A stretch of 10,076 nt of DNA. Origin: Caryophanales bacterium (lineage in GTDB: Bacteria > Bacillota_I > Bacilli_A > RF39 > UBA660). Positions 1 through 7,232 of this stretch are shown here, piece by piece; within the stretch, counting starts at the first letter, position 1, and each line of letters opens with the position of its first letter. The DNA is taken from the NCBI GenBank assembly GCA_016282415.1, contig JAEEKO010000064.1, positions 1-10,076 of the forward strand, read 5' to 3'. The notes beneath the pieces were generated by a model. The model searched no databases. It saw only the letters and a list, made by a program, of their open reading frames with translations, and was not told the origin of the DNA. Both the position numbers and the translations under genes were made by a program.

Positions 1-36
1 GATTATTTATAGTATCATTTTGTTTGTTATTTTATT

Positions 37-43
37 GAGGTGA
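37..43 (+). promoter_or_regulatory. Shine-Dalgarno site deciding the greA start
   Basis: GAGGTGA lies 5 nt before the ATG at 49. An in-frame GTG at 40 sits inside this Shine-Dalgarno sequence and has no site of its own, so ATG 49 is the better start. Confidence 0.8.
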
Positions 44-48
44 AAAAC

Positions 49-513
49 ATGGATAATAATATAATTTTAACCGCTGAAGGTTACTTAGAATTAGAACAAG
101 AATTAAATTATTTAAAGAACGAAAAGCGTCCAGAAGTTATTACGGCTTTAAAGGAAGCTCGTGCTTTAGGTGATTTATCTGAAAATGCCGACTATGATGC
201 TGCTCGTGATGAACAAGCTAAAGTAGAAGGACGTATTAAACAACTTGAATACCAATTAGAACATGCTATCATTAACGATAATGCTAAAAAAGATGTTGTT
301 TCTATTGGAACAACTGTTACTGTATTATATGTTGGTGAAGGCGATGAAGAAGTATATCAAATCGTTGGATCTTTAGAAGCTGATCCATTTGAAAATAAAA
401 TTTCTAATGAAAGTCCAATAGGAGCTGCTATTATGGGTAAAAAAGTTGGCGATGTTATTAGCGTTGCAAGCCCAAATGGTGCTTACGATATTAAGATTAC
501 TAAAATTGCATAA
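49..513 (+). CDS. greA: Transcription elongation (cleavage) factor GreA
   Basis: GreA rescues backtracked RNA polymerase. Its coiled-coil hairpin enters the secondary channel and stimulates cleavage of the extruded RNA 3' end. The 154-residue product is close to the usual length of about 158. The N-terminal coiled coil (about residues 8-75) carries the family signature GDLSENADY, with the tip acidic pair at D42 and E45 matching E. coli D41/E44, followed by AARDEQ. The C-terminal FKBP-like domain (about 80-154) contains SPIGAAIMGKKVGD. The start at ATG 49 is chosen over GTG 40 because GAGGTGA at 37-43 is placed for it. The gene ends in a terminator hairpin that includes the TAA stop, 36 nt before tig. 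Assignment to GreA is secure; GreB is unlikely in a low-GC Gram-positive genome. Confidence 0.97.
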   Translation: MDNNIILTAEGYLELEQELNYLKNEKRPEVITALKEARALGDLSENADYDAARDEQAKVEGRIKQLEYQLEHAIINDNAKKDVVSIGTTVTVLYVGEGDEEVYQIVGSLEADPFENKISNESPIGAAIMGKKVGDVISVASPNGAYDIKITKIA

Positions 514-526
514 TATGCAATTTTTT
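502..526 (+). terminator. Intrinsic terminator-like hairpin spanning the greA stop codon
   Basis: Perfect 10-bp inverted repeat AAAATTGCAT (502-511) and ATGCAATTTT (515-524), with a 3-nt loop and six T's at 521-526. The greA TAA (511-513) spans the last stem base and the loop, so the last greA codons form the 5' arm. It lies between greA and tig and could terminate fully or partly; no clear promoter follows it before tig. Confidence 0.7.
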
Positions 527-549
527 GAAATAGAGAAGGATGGTATTAT

Positions 550-1791
550 ATGAAAAATGTACATACAATAGATGTTGAATTAACTAAAGAAGAATGGGCA
601 GAATGTTTGGATAAAGCCTTCAAAAAACAAAATAAGAATGTTAAAATTGATGGTTTTAGAAAAGGTACTGCACCTAAAGATATGTTTATTAAGAAATTTG
701 GAATTGAAACTTTATATAACGATGCTGTTGATGAAGCTATTAATTCAAAATTTGGAAAAGCTATCATTGATAGTAAATTAACTCCAATTATTGAACCTCG
801 TGTTGATATTAAAAAAATTAGTGATACTGATTTTGGATTTACTATTACGGTTATTACTAAACCAGAAGTTAAATTAGGTGAATACAAGAATTTAGGAGTT
901 AAGAAAGAAACTGCTAAAGTTACTAAAGCTGAAATTGATGAAGAAATCAAAAATTTACGCAATCAATATGCTGAAATTGTTCCTAAAAAAGATGGTAAGA
1001 TTAAAGCTGGTGATACTGCAGTAATTGATTTTGAAGGAACTGTTGATGGTAAATTATTAGATGGTGGTACTGGTAAGAACTATCCTCTTGAAATTGGTTC
1101 AAATACTTTCATTCCTGGATTTGAAGATGGTCTAGTTGATATGATGGTTAATGAAGAAAAAGAATTAAACTTAAAATTCCCAGAAAATTACACTGAAGAA
1201 TTAAAAAATAAAGATGTTACATTTAAAGTAAAAGTTCTTGATATTAAAGAACGTGTGTTACCAGAAATGAATGAAGATTTCTTCTTAGATTTAGGTATGG
1301 AAGATGTTAAATCTGAAGCTGATTTAAGAAAGAAAATTGAAGAAGATATCAAAAAACATAAAGAAGCTCATATTGAAGATGAATATGTTGAGGCTTGTTT
1401 AGAAAAAGCTTTAAAAAATGCTAAAATGGAATTGAATGAAGAAATCATTGATGATGAAGTTCATCGTATGATTCATCAATTTGAAGAACAATTAAGAATG
1501 CAAGGTTTAAATATGGAACAATATGCTCAATTTACTGGTATGACTCATGAAAAGATGCATGAACAAATGGAACCTGAAGCTAAAAAACGTGTTGGTTACC
1601 GTTTCTTAATTGATAAAGTTGCCGAAACTGAAAAGATTGAACCAACTGAAAAAGAAGTTAAAGACCATTTAGCAAAATTAGCTAAGGAATATGGAACAAC
1701 TGAAGAAGAAATTACTAAAATGTATGGTGGTTTAGACGTTGTTAAATATGACTTAAAAATGTATAATGCTATCGAAATTATTAAAGGTTAA
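550..1791 (+). CDS. tig: Trigger factor (ribosome-associated chaperone / peptidyl-prolyl isomerase)
   Basis: Trigger factor binds the ribosome near the exit tunnel and shields nascent chains in the cytoplasm. The 413 residues show the family order: N-terminal ribosome-binding domain with the loop GFRKGTAP at 35-42 (E. coli GFRKGKVP, starting at G43), FKBP-type PPIase domain at about 150-235 (AGDTAVIDFEGTVDG, then FIPGFEDGLV), and the helical substrate-binding C-domain at about 236-413. The start is ATG 550, with AGAAGGA at 534-540 and a 9-nt spacer. An in-frame TGA at 526-528 rules out a longer protein, so the first beta strand found in E. coli (about 10 residues) seems missing. The gene follows greA by 36 nt and ends in a strong terminator. 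In Bacillus clpX follows tig and precedes the lon genes; here lon follows directly. Confidence 0.96.
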   Translation: MKNVHTIDVELTKEEWAECLDKAFKKQNKNVKIDGFRKGTAPKDMFIKKFGIETLYNDAVDEAINSKFGKAIIDSKLTPIIEPRVDIKKISDTDFGFTITVITKPEVKLGEYKNLGVKKETAKVTKAEIDEEIKNLRNQYAEIVPKKDGKIKAGDTAVIDFEGTVDGKLLDGGTGKNYPLEIGSNTFIPGFEDGLVDMMVNEEKELNLKFPENYTEELKNKDVTFKVKVLDIKERVLPEMNEDFFLDLGMEDVKSEADLRKKIEEDIKKHKEAHIEDEYVEACLEKALKNAKMELNEEIIDDEVHRMIHQFEEQLRMQGLNMEQYAQFTGMTHEKMHEQMEPEAKKRVGYRFLIDKVAETEKIEPTEKEVKDHLAKLAKEYGTTEEEITKMYGGLDVVKYDLKMYNAIEIIKG

Positions 1792-1803
1792 TAATTAATA
1801 TTT

Positions 1804-1831
1804 AAAGTGATTTTTATAAATCACTTTTTTT
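1804..1831 (+). terminator. Intrinsic terminator after tig
   Basis: Perfect 10-bp stem AAAGTGATTT (1804-1813) and AAATCACTTT (1818-1827), a 4-nt loop, and seven consecutive T's (1825-1831). It begins 12 nt after the tig stop, and the lon promoter follows, so tig and lon appear to be separate transcription units. Confidence 0.88.
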
Positions 1832-1853
1832 GTGTAAAATTATGTAAAAAATG

Positions 1854-1881
1854 TAGACAAAATTTCTTTTTTATTTATAAT
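1854..1881 (+). promoter_or_regulatory. Sigma-A-type promoter for lon
   Basis: -35 TAGACA (1854-1859, five of six matches to TTGACA) and a perfect -10 TATAAT (1876-1881), separated by 16 bp. The predicted start near 1888 leaves a leader of about 24 nt that includes the Shine-Dalgarno. No CIRCE inverted repeat or CtsR direct repeat is seen around it, so there is no sign of heat-shock repressor control. Confidence 0.75.
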
Positions 1882-1898
1882 AACTAATTAAGTTGGTT

Positions 1899-1905
1899 GG
1901 GAGGT
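1899..1905 (+). promoter_or_regulatory. Shine-Dalgarno site deciding the lon start
   Basis: GGGAGGT lies 6 nt before ATG 1912. The upstream in-frame TTG at 1897 overlaps this site and has none of its own, so ATG 1912 is the start. Confidence 0.8.
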
Positions 1906-1911
1906 AAAACA

Positions 1912-4227
1912 ATGAATAACACACTACCAGTAATCATTCTTAAAGACCTTGTTTTATTTCCGCAACAAGAAGTACGTATTGATTTAAATAATAATAATAG
2001 TAAAAAAATAATTGATCTCGCAACACTTGATTATAGTAGTAGAGTATTAGTAGTATGTCCTAAAGATATGATGGAAGAAGACTTAGATCAAACGGATTTA
2101 CCTAATGTTGGTGTTGTCGGGGAAATCAATAGTTTAATGGAGCTTCCTAATGGTACTATTAGAGTTACCATTAAAGGGGTTAAACGTGTTGCTATTAATA
2201 GCTATTACAATTATGAATTAGATAAGAATTTATTACTTGCCGATACTTTTAATATTCATTTACCAAAATATAATGAACTTGAAGAGATTTCTTATGTTCG
2301 TAAATTAAAGAAACTAATTAATGAATATATTGAAGAAAATCCAATGGTTTCTAATAGTATTATTAATACTATAAAAAAGGTAGATAGTATTAATATTCTT
2401 ACTGATGTTATTGCAACCTTTATTCCCTTAAAAACTAGTAAAAAATTAGATTACATGCAAGAAATTAATGGTTTAAAACGCGCTATTAACATTCTTACCG
2501 ATTTAGAAATTGAATTAGAATTAATTCGTCTTGATCAACGTTTAGATGAAAGCCTTAATGAAAAAATGGCTAATACGCAACGTGATTATATTTTAAAAGA
2601 AAAATTAAATGAGTTAAAAGAAGAACTTGGTGAAGAAGACGAAAAAACGAAAGAAATTCAAAAATATTTTGAACAATTAGATAGTTTAAATCCTAAACCA
2701 AAAATCTATAATCAAATTGTATCTGAAATCAAAAAATATGAATTTACTACAGAGTCTTCACCAGAAACTGTTAGTATTCGTAATTACTTAGATTGGGTTT
2801 TAAATTTACCATGGAATAATGAAAGTGAAGATGAAACTAGTTTAACTAAGATTCGTAAAGAACTAGATAAAACCCATTATGGGTTAAAAGATATTAAAGA
2901 CCGTATTGTTGAATATCAAGCTGTCAAGAAATTTAATAACAAGATTGCTGGTCCGATTATTTGCTTAGTAGGGCCTCCTGGGGTTGGTAAAACCTCAATT
3001 GCTAAATCAATTGCGAAGAGTTTAAATAAGAAATTCTTTAAAATTAGTTTAGGTGGTATGAGTGATGCCGCTGAACTTAACGGACATCGTCGCACATACT
3101 TGGGAAGTCAACCTGGTAAAATCATTAAAGCATTAAAATATTGTTGTACTAATAACCCAGTTATCTTATTGGATGAAGTTGATAAAATGGTTATTACAGA
3201 AAAAGGTGATCCATCAAGTGTTTTACTAGATATCTTAGATCATGAACAAAATAATCATTTTATGGATAACTATATTGATATGCCATTTGATATTTCTAAT
3301 GTAACTTTCATTTTAACTGCAAATGATATTTATTCAATTCCTGAACCACTTCGTGACCGTTTAGAAATAATTGAATTAAATAGTTATACTGAATACGAGA
3401 AATTAGATATTGCGAAGAAATATTTAATTCCTAAAACCTTAGATAATTATGGCATTGATAACAAAGTTATTAAGATTAAAGATGATGTTATTAATTCGTT
3501 AATTAAAAATTATACGCGTGAAGCGGGAGTACGTGAATTAAGTCGCTTAGTTGAAACGATTATTCGAAAAGCAATGACTGAATTAGTTGAAGATAAAGAA
3601 AAAAATACTAAGACTATTACGTTAAAAGATATTAATAATTATTTAGGTAATTTCCGCTTTGAAAATCATTTAGTTGATGAATATCATCCTGGTATGGTTA
3701 ATATATTAGCTTATACCCCTTACGGTGGTAATGTTAATTTGCTAGAAACAATTAAGTATCAAGGTAGTGGTAAAATAACAACTACAGGCATGCTTGGTGA
3801 TATTTTAAAAGAAAGTGTTGAAGTAGCACTAGCTTATATTAAGAATAATCAAAAAGCATTTAAATTAACCAAATATGAATTTGATAAATATGATTATCAT
3901 TTAAATTTCTTAAATGCTGCTATTAAAAAAGATGGACCTAGTGCGGGCATTAGTATTGTTACTTCATTATTAAGTTTAATTTTAGATAAAGAAGTACCGA
4001 AGAATATCGCAATGACTGGTGAAATTAGTTTACAAGGTAATATTTATAAAGTAGGCGGTATTAAAGAAAAAATTATCGGAGCATATAATCTTGGTATTAA
4101 GACAATTTTTATTCCTAAAGATAACGAATTTGACTTAGTTGAATTACCTAGTGATATGTTAAAAGAATTAAGAATAATTAAGGTAAGTAATTATAGTGAA
4201 ATTTTCAAGGAAATTTTTAAAAAATAA
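1912..4227 (+). CDS. lon: ATP-dependent protease Lon (LonA type)
   Basis: Lon is a cytoplasmic homo-oligomeric AAA+ protease that unfolds and degrades damaged and regulatory proteins. From ATG 1912 the product has 771 residues, normal for LonA. An N-terminal substrate-binding domain (about 1-200, starting LPVIILKDLVLFP) and a helical linker lead to the AAA+ module: Walker A GPPGVGKT at 354-361, pore-loop region GHRRTYLGSQPG, Walker B ILLDEVDK with D421/E422, sensor-1 region FILTAN, arginine-finger region LRDRLE and sensor-2 region REAGVRELSR. The peptidase domain has DGPSAG with catalytic Ser677 and GGIKEK with catalytic Lys720; their 43-residue spacing matches E. coli S679/K722. The site is intact, and LonB-type membrane segments are absent. 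It has its own promoter and a terminator over its stop codon. Neither clpX (upstream in Bacillus) nor engB/ysxC (downstream) flanks it. Confidence 0.97.
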   Translation: MNNTLPVIILKDLVLFPQQEVRIDLNNNNSKKIIDLATLDYSSRVLVVCPKDMMEEDLDQTDLPNVGVVGEINSLMELPNGTIRVTIKGVKRVAINSYYNYELDKNLLLADTFNIHLPKYNELEEISYVRKLKKLINEYIEENPMVSNSIINTIKKVDSINILTDVIATFIPLKTSKKLDYMQEINGLKRAINILTDLEIELELIRLDQRLDESLNEKMANTQRDYILKEKLNELKEELGEEDEKTKEIQKYFEQLDSLNPKPKIYNQIVSEIKKYEFTTESSPETVSIRNYLDWVLNLPWNNESEDETSLTKIRKELDKTHYGLKDIKDRIVEYQAVKKFNNKIAGPIICLVGPPGVGKTSIAKSIAKSLNKKFFKISLGGMSDAAELNGHRRTYLGSQPGKIIKALKYCCTNNPVILLDEVDKMVITEKGDPSSVLLDILDHEQNNHFMDNYIDMPFDISNVTFILTANDIYSIPEPLRDRLEIIELNSYTEYEKLDIAKKYLIPKTLDNYGIDNKVIKIKDDVINSLIKNYTREAGVRELSRLVETIIRKAMTELVEDKEKNTKTITLKDINNYLGNFRFENHLVDEYHPGMVNILAYTPYGGNVNLLETIKYQGSGKITTTGMLGDILKESVEVALAYIKNNQKAFKLTKYEFDKYDYHLNFLNAAIKKDGPSAGISIVTSLLSLILDKEVPKNIAMTGEISLQGNIYKVGGIKEKIIGAYNLGIKTIFIPKDNEFDLVELPSDMLKELRIIKVSNYSEIFKEIFKK

Positions 4228-4251
4228 CGGTTTTTTAATTCCGTTATTTTT
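4220..4251 (+). terminator. Intrinsic terminator spanning the lon stop codon
   Basis: Perfect 11-bp stem AAAAATAACGG (4220-4230) and CCGTTATTTTT (4241-4251) with a 10-nt T-rich loop. The lon TAA (4225-4227) lies inside the 5' arm. The T-run is mostly part of the 3' arm and is followed by AGATTTATT, so termination may be incomplete and allow some readthrough into mutS. Confidence 0.65.
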
Positions 4252-4261
4252 AGATTTATTG

Positions 4262-4267
4262 TATAAT
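4262..4267 (+). promoter_or_regulatory. Candidate -10 box for mutS
   Basis: A perfect TATAAT lies 17 nt before the mutS ATG. A -35 at the right distance would be TTCCGT (4239-4244), a poor match that overlaps the lon terminator stem. If used, the leader would be only about 11 nt, carrying the weak Shine-Dalgarno GGTG (4274-4277). A chance TATAAT is quite possible in DNA this AT-rich. Confidence 0.35.
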
Positions 4268-4284
4268 AAAGTTGGTGTTTTCAT

Positions 4285-6837
4285 ATGAAGCGATTGGAAG
4301 TAGATATTAATAAATTAAGTCCGATGATGAAACAATATATGGATATTAAAAATAATTATCAAGAAGAATTATTGTTTTATCGTTTAGGGGATTTTTATGA
4401 ATTATTTTTTGAAGATGGGGAAATTGTTTCTCGTGAATGTGAATTAACTTTAACTGGTAAAAATGCTGGTTTAGAGGAACGTATTCCAATGTGTGGGGTT
4501 CCTTATCATTCAGTTAAACCTTACATTGAAAAATTAGTTAATTTAGGATATAAAATTGCTATTTGTGAACAATTAACGGATCCTAAAGCATCTAAAGGGA
4601 TGGTTGAACGTGGGGTTGTTAATGTTATTAGTAAAGGAACCATTAGTGATTTAGAATTATTAAATGCTAGTGATGCTAACTATATTGGTGCTATTTATGA
4701 TTATAAATATAATTACGCCCTAACTTATGCGGATATTTCAACAGGAAATATTTATGCAGTTACTATTCCTCATATTAAAGAAAAATTATTAAATACTATT
4801 TTAAATTTACAATTAAAAGAAGTTATCTTAAACGATAATAGCGATTTGGAATTAATTAATTTATTACGTAATCATTATAATATTGAAGTTAGTATTTCCA
4901 ATGAAACTTTAGAAAATGATTATAGTTTTATTTATGAAGATCTTAATGATGTTAAGATAATTAATAATGTTAAACAATTATTATATTACTTAGTGGTTAA
5001 ACGCTTAAAAGATTTAAGCCATATGAATAAGGTTGAATTATTAAATTTAAATACTTATTTAGAGATGGATACACATACTATTCGTAATCTTGAATTAATT
5101 GAAACAACGCGTTTAAAAGAACGTACGTATAGTTTATTATGGTTCTTAGATAAAACTAAAACTGCTATGGGAGCACGTTTACTTAAAACAAATATTATTA
5201 GTCCAATTAAAGATAAAAACGAACTTGAAAATCGTTATCATCAAATTGAAGTATTTAATAATGAATTTATTATTCGTGATGAATTAAGAACCTTATTGTA
5301 TGAAATTTATGATATTGAACGCTTAGTTGGTAAATTAGCAGCTAATTCAATTAATCCGCGTGAATTAATTAATATTAAAAATAGTTTAAAAGTATTACCA
5401 CAAATTAAAGATAATATTTCAAAATTAAAACTTGATTATCAAGTTGAAACCTTTGATGATATTGAAACCTTAATTGAAAATAGTATTGTTGAAGATAACA
5501 CCCCATTAACTTTAAAAGATGGTGGAATTATTAAAGATGGCTATAATAGTGAATTAGATGAACTTAAAAAGATTCGCTCTGGTGGTAAAAACTTTATTGC
5601 TGAATTAGAAAATTATGAACGTGAACGTACTGGTATTAAAACTTTAAAAGTTGGTTATAATCGTGTTTTTGGTTATTATATTGAGATATCTAAAGGTGCT
5701 ATTAAAGATTTAAAACCAGACTTTGGTTATGAACGTCGACAAACTTTAACTACTGGTGAGCGCTTTATTTCACCAGAATTAAAAGAAAAAGAAGCTTTAA
5801 TCTTAAATGCTGAAGAAAAGATTATTGAACTTGAAACTGAAATATTCAATAATATTAAAGCTGAGATTAAAAAGCAAACTCGCGAATTAAAAGAAATGGC
5901 AGCAACTATTAGTAAGTTAGATTTTATGTTGTCACTGGCGATTGTGGCAGATACTAATAACTTAGTTAAACCAGAATTAAATGATGACCATATAATTGAG
6001 ATTATTGAGGGACGTCATCCAGTTGTGGAAGCGGTTAATCATAATGAATATGTTAAAAATGATATTATTATGGGTAGTGATGTTTCAACATTATTAATCA
6101 CTGGTCCAAATATGAGTGGTAAAAGTACTTATATGCGTCAATTAGCAATTTCGGTTATTATGGCTCAAATTGGTTCTTTTGTACCAGCTAAAAGTGCTAA
6201 ACTACCAATTTTTGATAAGATTTTTACTCGTATTGGAGCATCAGATGATTTAGTTAGTGGTGAATCAACGTTTATGGTTGAAATGCTTGAAGCACGTAAT
6301 GCCATTGTTAATGCTACTAAAGATAGTTTAATATTATTTGACGAATTGGGTCGTGGTACCGCAACATATGATGGTATGAGTTTAGCACAAGCAATTCTTG
6401 AATATATTACTAAGAATATTAAAGCTAAAACATTATTTTCAACTCATTATCATGAGATTACTGAATTAGAAAGAAAATTATCTAATTTAAAAAATGTTCA
6501 TGTTAGTGCGGAAGAAGATAATGGTAAGTTAATCTTCTTACATAAAGTAAAAAATGGCTCAATTGATAAGTCATATGGTATAAATGTTGCAAAACTTGCA
6601 GGAATGCCTGATGAACTTATTGAACGTGCTAACGAAATATTATATAATTATGAAAATAATAATAAAAAGAATAAAGGTAGTATTGATAGTGTAACCCAAT
6701 TACGCATGGATTTTGATGAAACTAATGATAAACCAAATTTAGTTAAAGAGCGTCTAGATGAAATTAACCCATTAGAGGTTACACCAATGGAAGCTATCAA
6801 TTTATTATATGAATTAAAAGAAATTAGTAAAAAGTAG
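4285..6837 (+). CDS. mutS: DNA mismatch repair protein MutS (MutS1)
   Basis: MutS finds mismatches and small loops in DNA and triggers repair through ATP-driven clamp formation. The 850-residue protein has every MutS1 part: mismatch-binding domain with the intercalating F37-Y38-E39 motif (in RLGDFYELF, matching E. coli F36/E38), connector, core/clamp domains (about 260-560), and ATPase with Walker A GPNMSGKST at 607-615, Walker B ILFDELGRGT with D686/E687, the STHYHE motif at 719-724 and the dimerising region SYGINVAKLAGMP. The C-terminus ends PLEVTPMEAINLLYELK, as usual. QLRMDF at 805-810 resembles a beta-clamp-binding hexapeptide. The start ATG 4285 has only a weak GGTG site. The usual partner mutL is not next to it; nusB follows by 10 nt, so mutS probably heads a mutS-nusB-xseA-xseB operon. 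MutS2 is excluded by the F-x-E domain and the absence of a Smr domain. Confidence 0.97.
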   Translation: MKRLEVDINKLSPMMKQYMDIKNNYQEELLFYRLGDFYELFFEDGEIVSRECELTLTGKNAGLEERIPMCGVPYHSVKPYIEKLVNLGYKIAICEQLTDPKASKGMVERGVVNVISKGTISDLELLNASDANYIGAIYDYKYNYALTYADISTGNIYAVTIPHIKEKLLNTILNLQLKEVILNDNSDLELINLLRNHYNIEVSISNETLENDYSFIYEDLNDVKIINNVKQLLYYLVVKRLKDLSHMNKVELLNLNTYLEMDTHTIRNLELIETTRLKERTYSLLWFLDKTKTAMGARLLKTNIISPIKDKNELENRYHQIEVFNNEFIIRDELRTLLYEIYDIERLVGKLAANSINPRELINIKNSLKVLPQIKDNISKLKLDYQVETFDDIETLIENSIVEDNTPLTLKDGGIIKDGYNSELDELKKIRSGGKNFIAELENYERERTGIKTLKVGYNRVFGYYIEISKGAIKDLKPDFGYERRQTLTTGERFISPELKEKEALILNAEEKIIELETEIFNNIKAEIKKQTRELKEMAATISKLDFMLSLAIVADTNNLVKPELNDDHIIEIIEGRHPVVEAVNHNEYVKNDIIMGSDVSTLLITGPNMSGKSTYMRQLAISVIMAQIGSFVPAKSAKLPIFDKIFTRIGASDDLVSGESTFMVEMLEARNAIVNATKDSLILFDELGRGTATYDGMSLAQAILEYITKNIKAKTLFSTHYHEITELERKLSNLKNVHVSAEEDNGKLIFLHKVKNGSIDKSYGINVAKLAGMPDELIERANEILYNYENNNKKNKGSIDSVTQLRMDFDETNDKPNLVKERLDEINPLEVTPMEAINLLYELKEISKK

Positions 6838-6841
6838 GAGG
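6836..6841 (+). promoter_or_regulatory. nusB Shine-Dalgarno overlapping the mutS stop
   Basis: Perfect AGGAGG; its first two bases are the last two of the mutS TAG stop (6835-6837). It lies 6 nt before ATG 6848, so ribosomes ending mutS stop on the nusB initiation site, favouring translational coupling. Confidence 0.85.
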
Positions 6842-6847
6842 CTAATA

Positions 6848-7231
6848 ATGATCAAAAAGAGAAGTGAATTAAGAGAAAAAGCAGCAATTATTCTATATCA
6901 AGCTGATGTTATTAAAGCACCAGATATTGAAGAATTAATTAAAAATAACTGTGAAGCTAAATCTGATTTTGTTGAAGAAATTGTTTTTGGAGTTATTACC
7001 CATTTAAAAGAATTAGATGAAATTGCTAACAAATATATGAAAGATTGGACAATAGATCGTATTGATAAAATGGGTGCTAATATTCTTCGTGTTGGTATTT
7101 ATGAATTAAAATTTACTGAAACCCCTGATATTGTTGTTATTAATGAAGCGGTTGAACTAGCTAAAAAATATTGTGATGATAATGTCCGTAAGATTATTAA
7201 TGCAGTATTAGATCACTATATTAAGGATTAA
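6848..7231 (+). CDS. nusB: Transcription antitermination factor NusB
   Basis: NusB binds boxA RNA with NusE (ribosomal protein S10) and helps RNA polymerase read through rRNA operons. The 127-residue all-helical protein is near the family length (about 130-140). Family features are R9 and the ILYQAD segment in helix 1, the segment WTIDRIDKMGANILR (67-81), YELKF (85-89), VINEAVELAKKY (97-108) and the C-terminal INAVLD (117-122). The usual phenylalanine and glycine of the KFxNGxL tail motif are replaced by I and A (KIINAVL). It starts 10 nt after mutS and ends 1 nt before xseA, so it is mid-operon. In B. subtilis folD separates nusB from xseA; here they are adjacent. NusB is confident; a standalone methyltransferase RNA-binding (RsmB N-terminal) domain is the only near relative. 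Confidence 0.93.
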   Translation: MIKKRSELREKAAIILYQADVIKAPDIEELIKNNCEAKSDFVEEIVFGVITHLKELDEIANKYMKDWTIDRIDKMGANILRVGIYELKFTETPDIVVINEAVELAKKYCDDNVRKIINAVLDHYIKD

Positions 7232-7232
7232 T

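Noticed and set aside
1..48. TATAGT at 8-13 as a -10 for greA
   Set aside because: It matches TATAAT at 5 of 6 positions, but the -35 would lie outside the window, so it cannot be judged.
40..513. GTG 40 as the greA start
   Set aside because: The GTG is part of the Shine-Dalgarno GAGGTGA that serves ATG 49.
373..564. Minus-strand open frame opposite the end of greA
   Set aside because: It lies antisense to greA, has no plausible ribosome site or family motif, and its protein looks like a reversed shadow of an AT-rich gene.
546..962. 138-codon minus-strand open frame opposite tig
   Set aside because: It is fully antisense to the conserved N-terminal part of tig; its hydrophobic composition is what results from reading Lys/Glu-rich codons backwards.
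1832..1911. CIRCE or CtsR heat-shock operator before lon
   Set aside because: No TTAGCACTC-N9-GAGTGCTAA and no tandem GGTCAAA-type repeats are present. TGTAGA at 1852-1857 resembles a half of the palindrome at 9688-9724 but is unpaired and overlaps the -35.
1897..4227. TTG 1897 as the lon start
   Set aside because: It overlaps the GGGAGGT site serving ATG 1912, and the extra residues match nothing in Lon.
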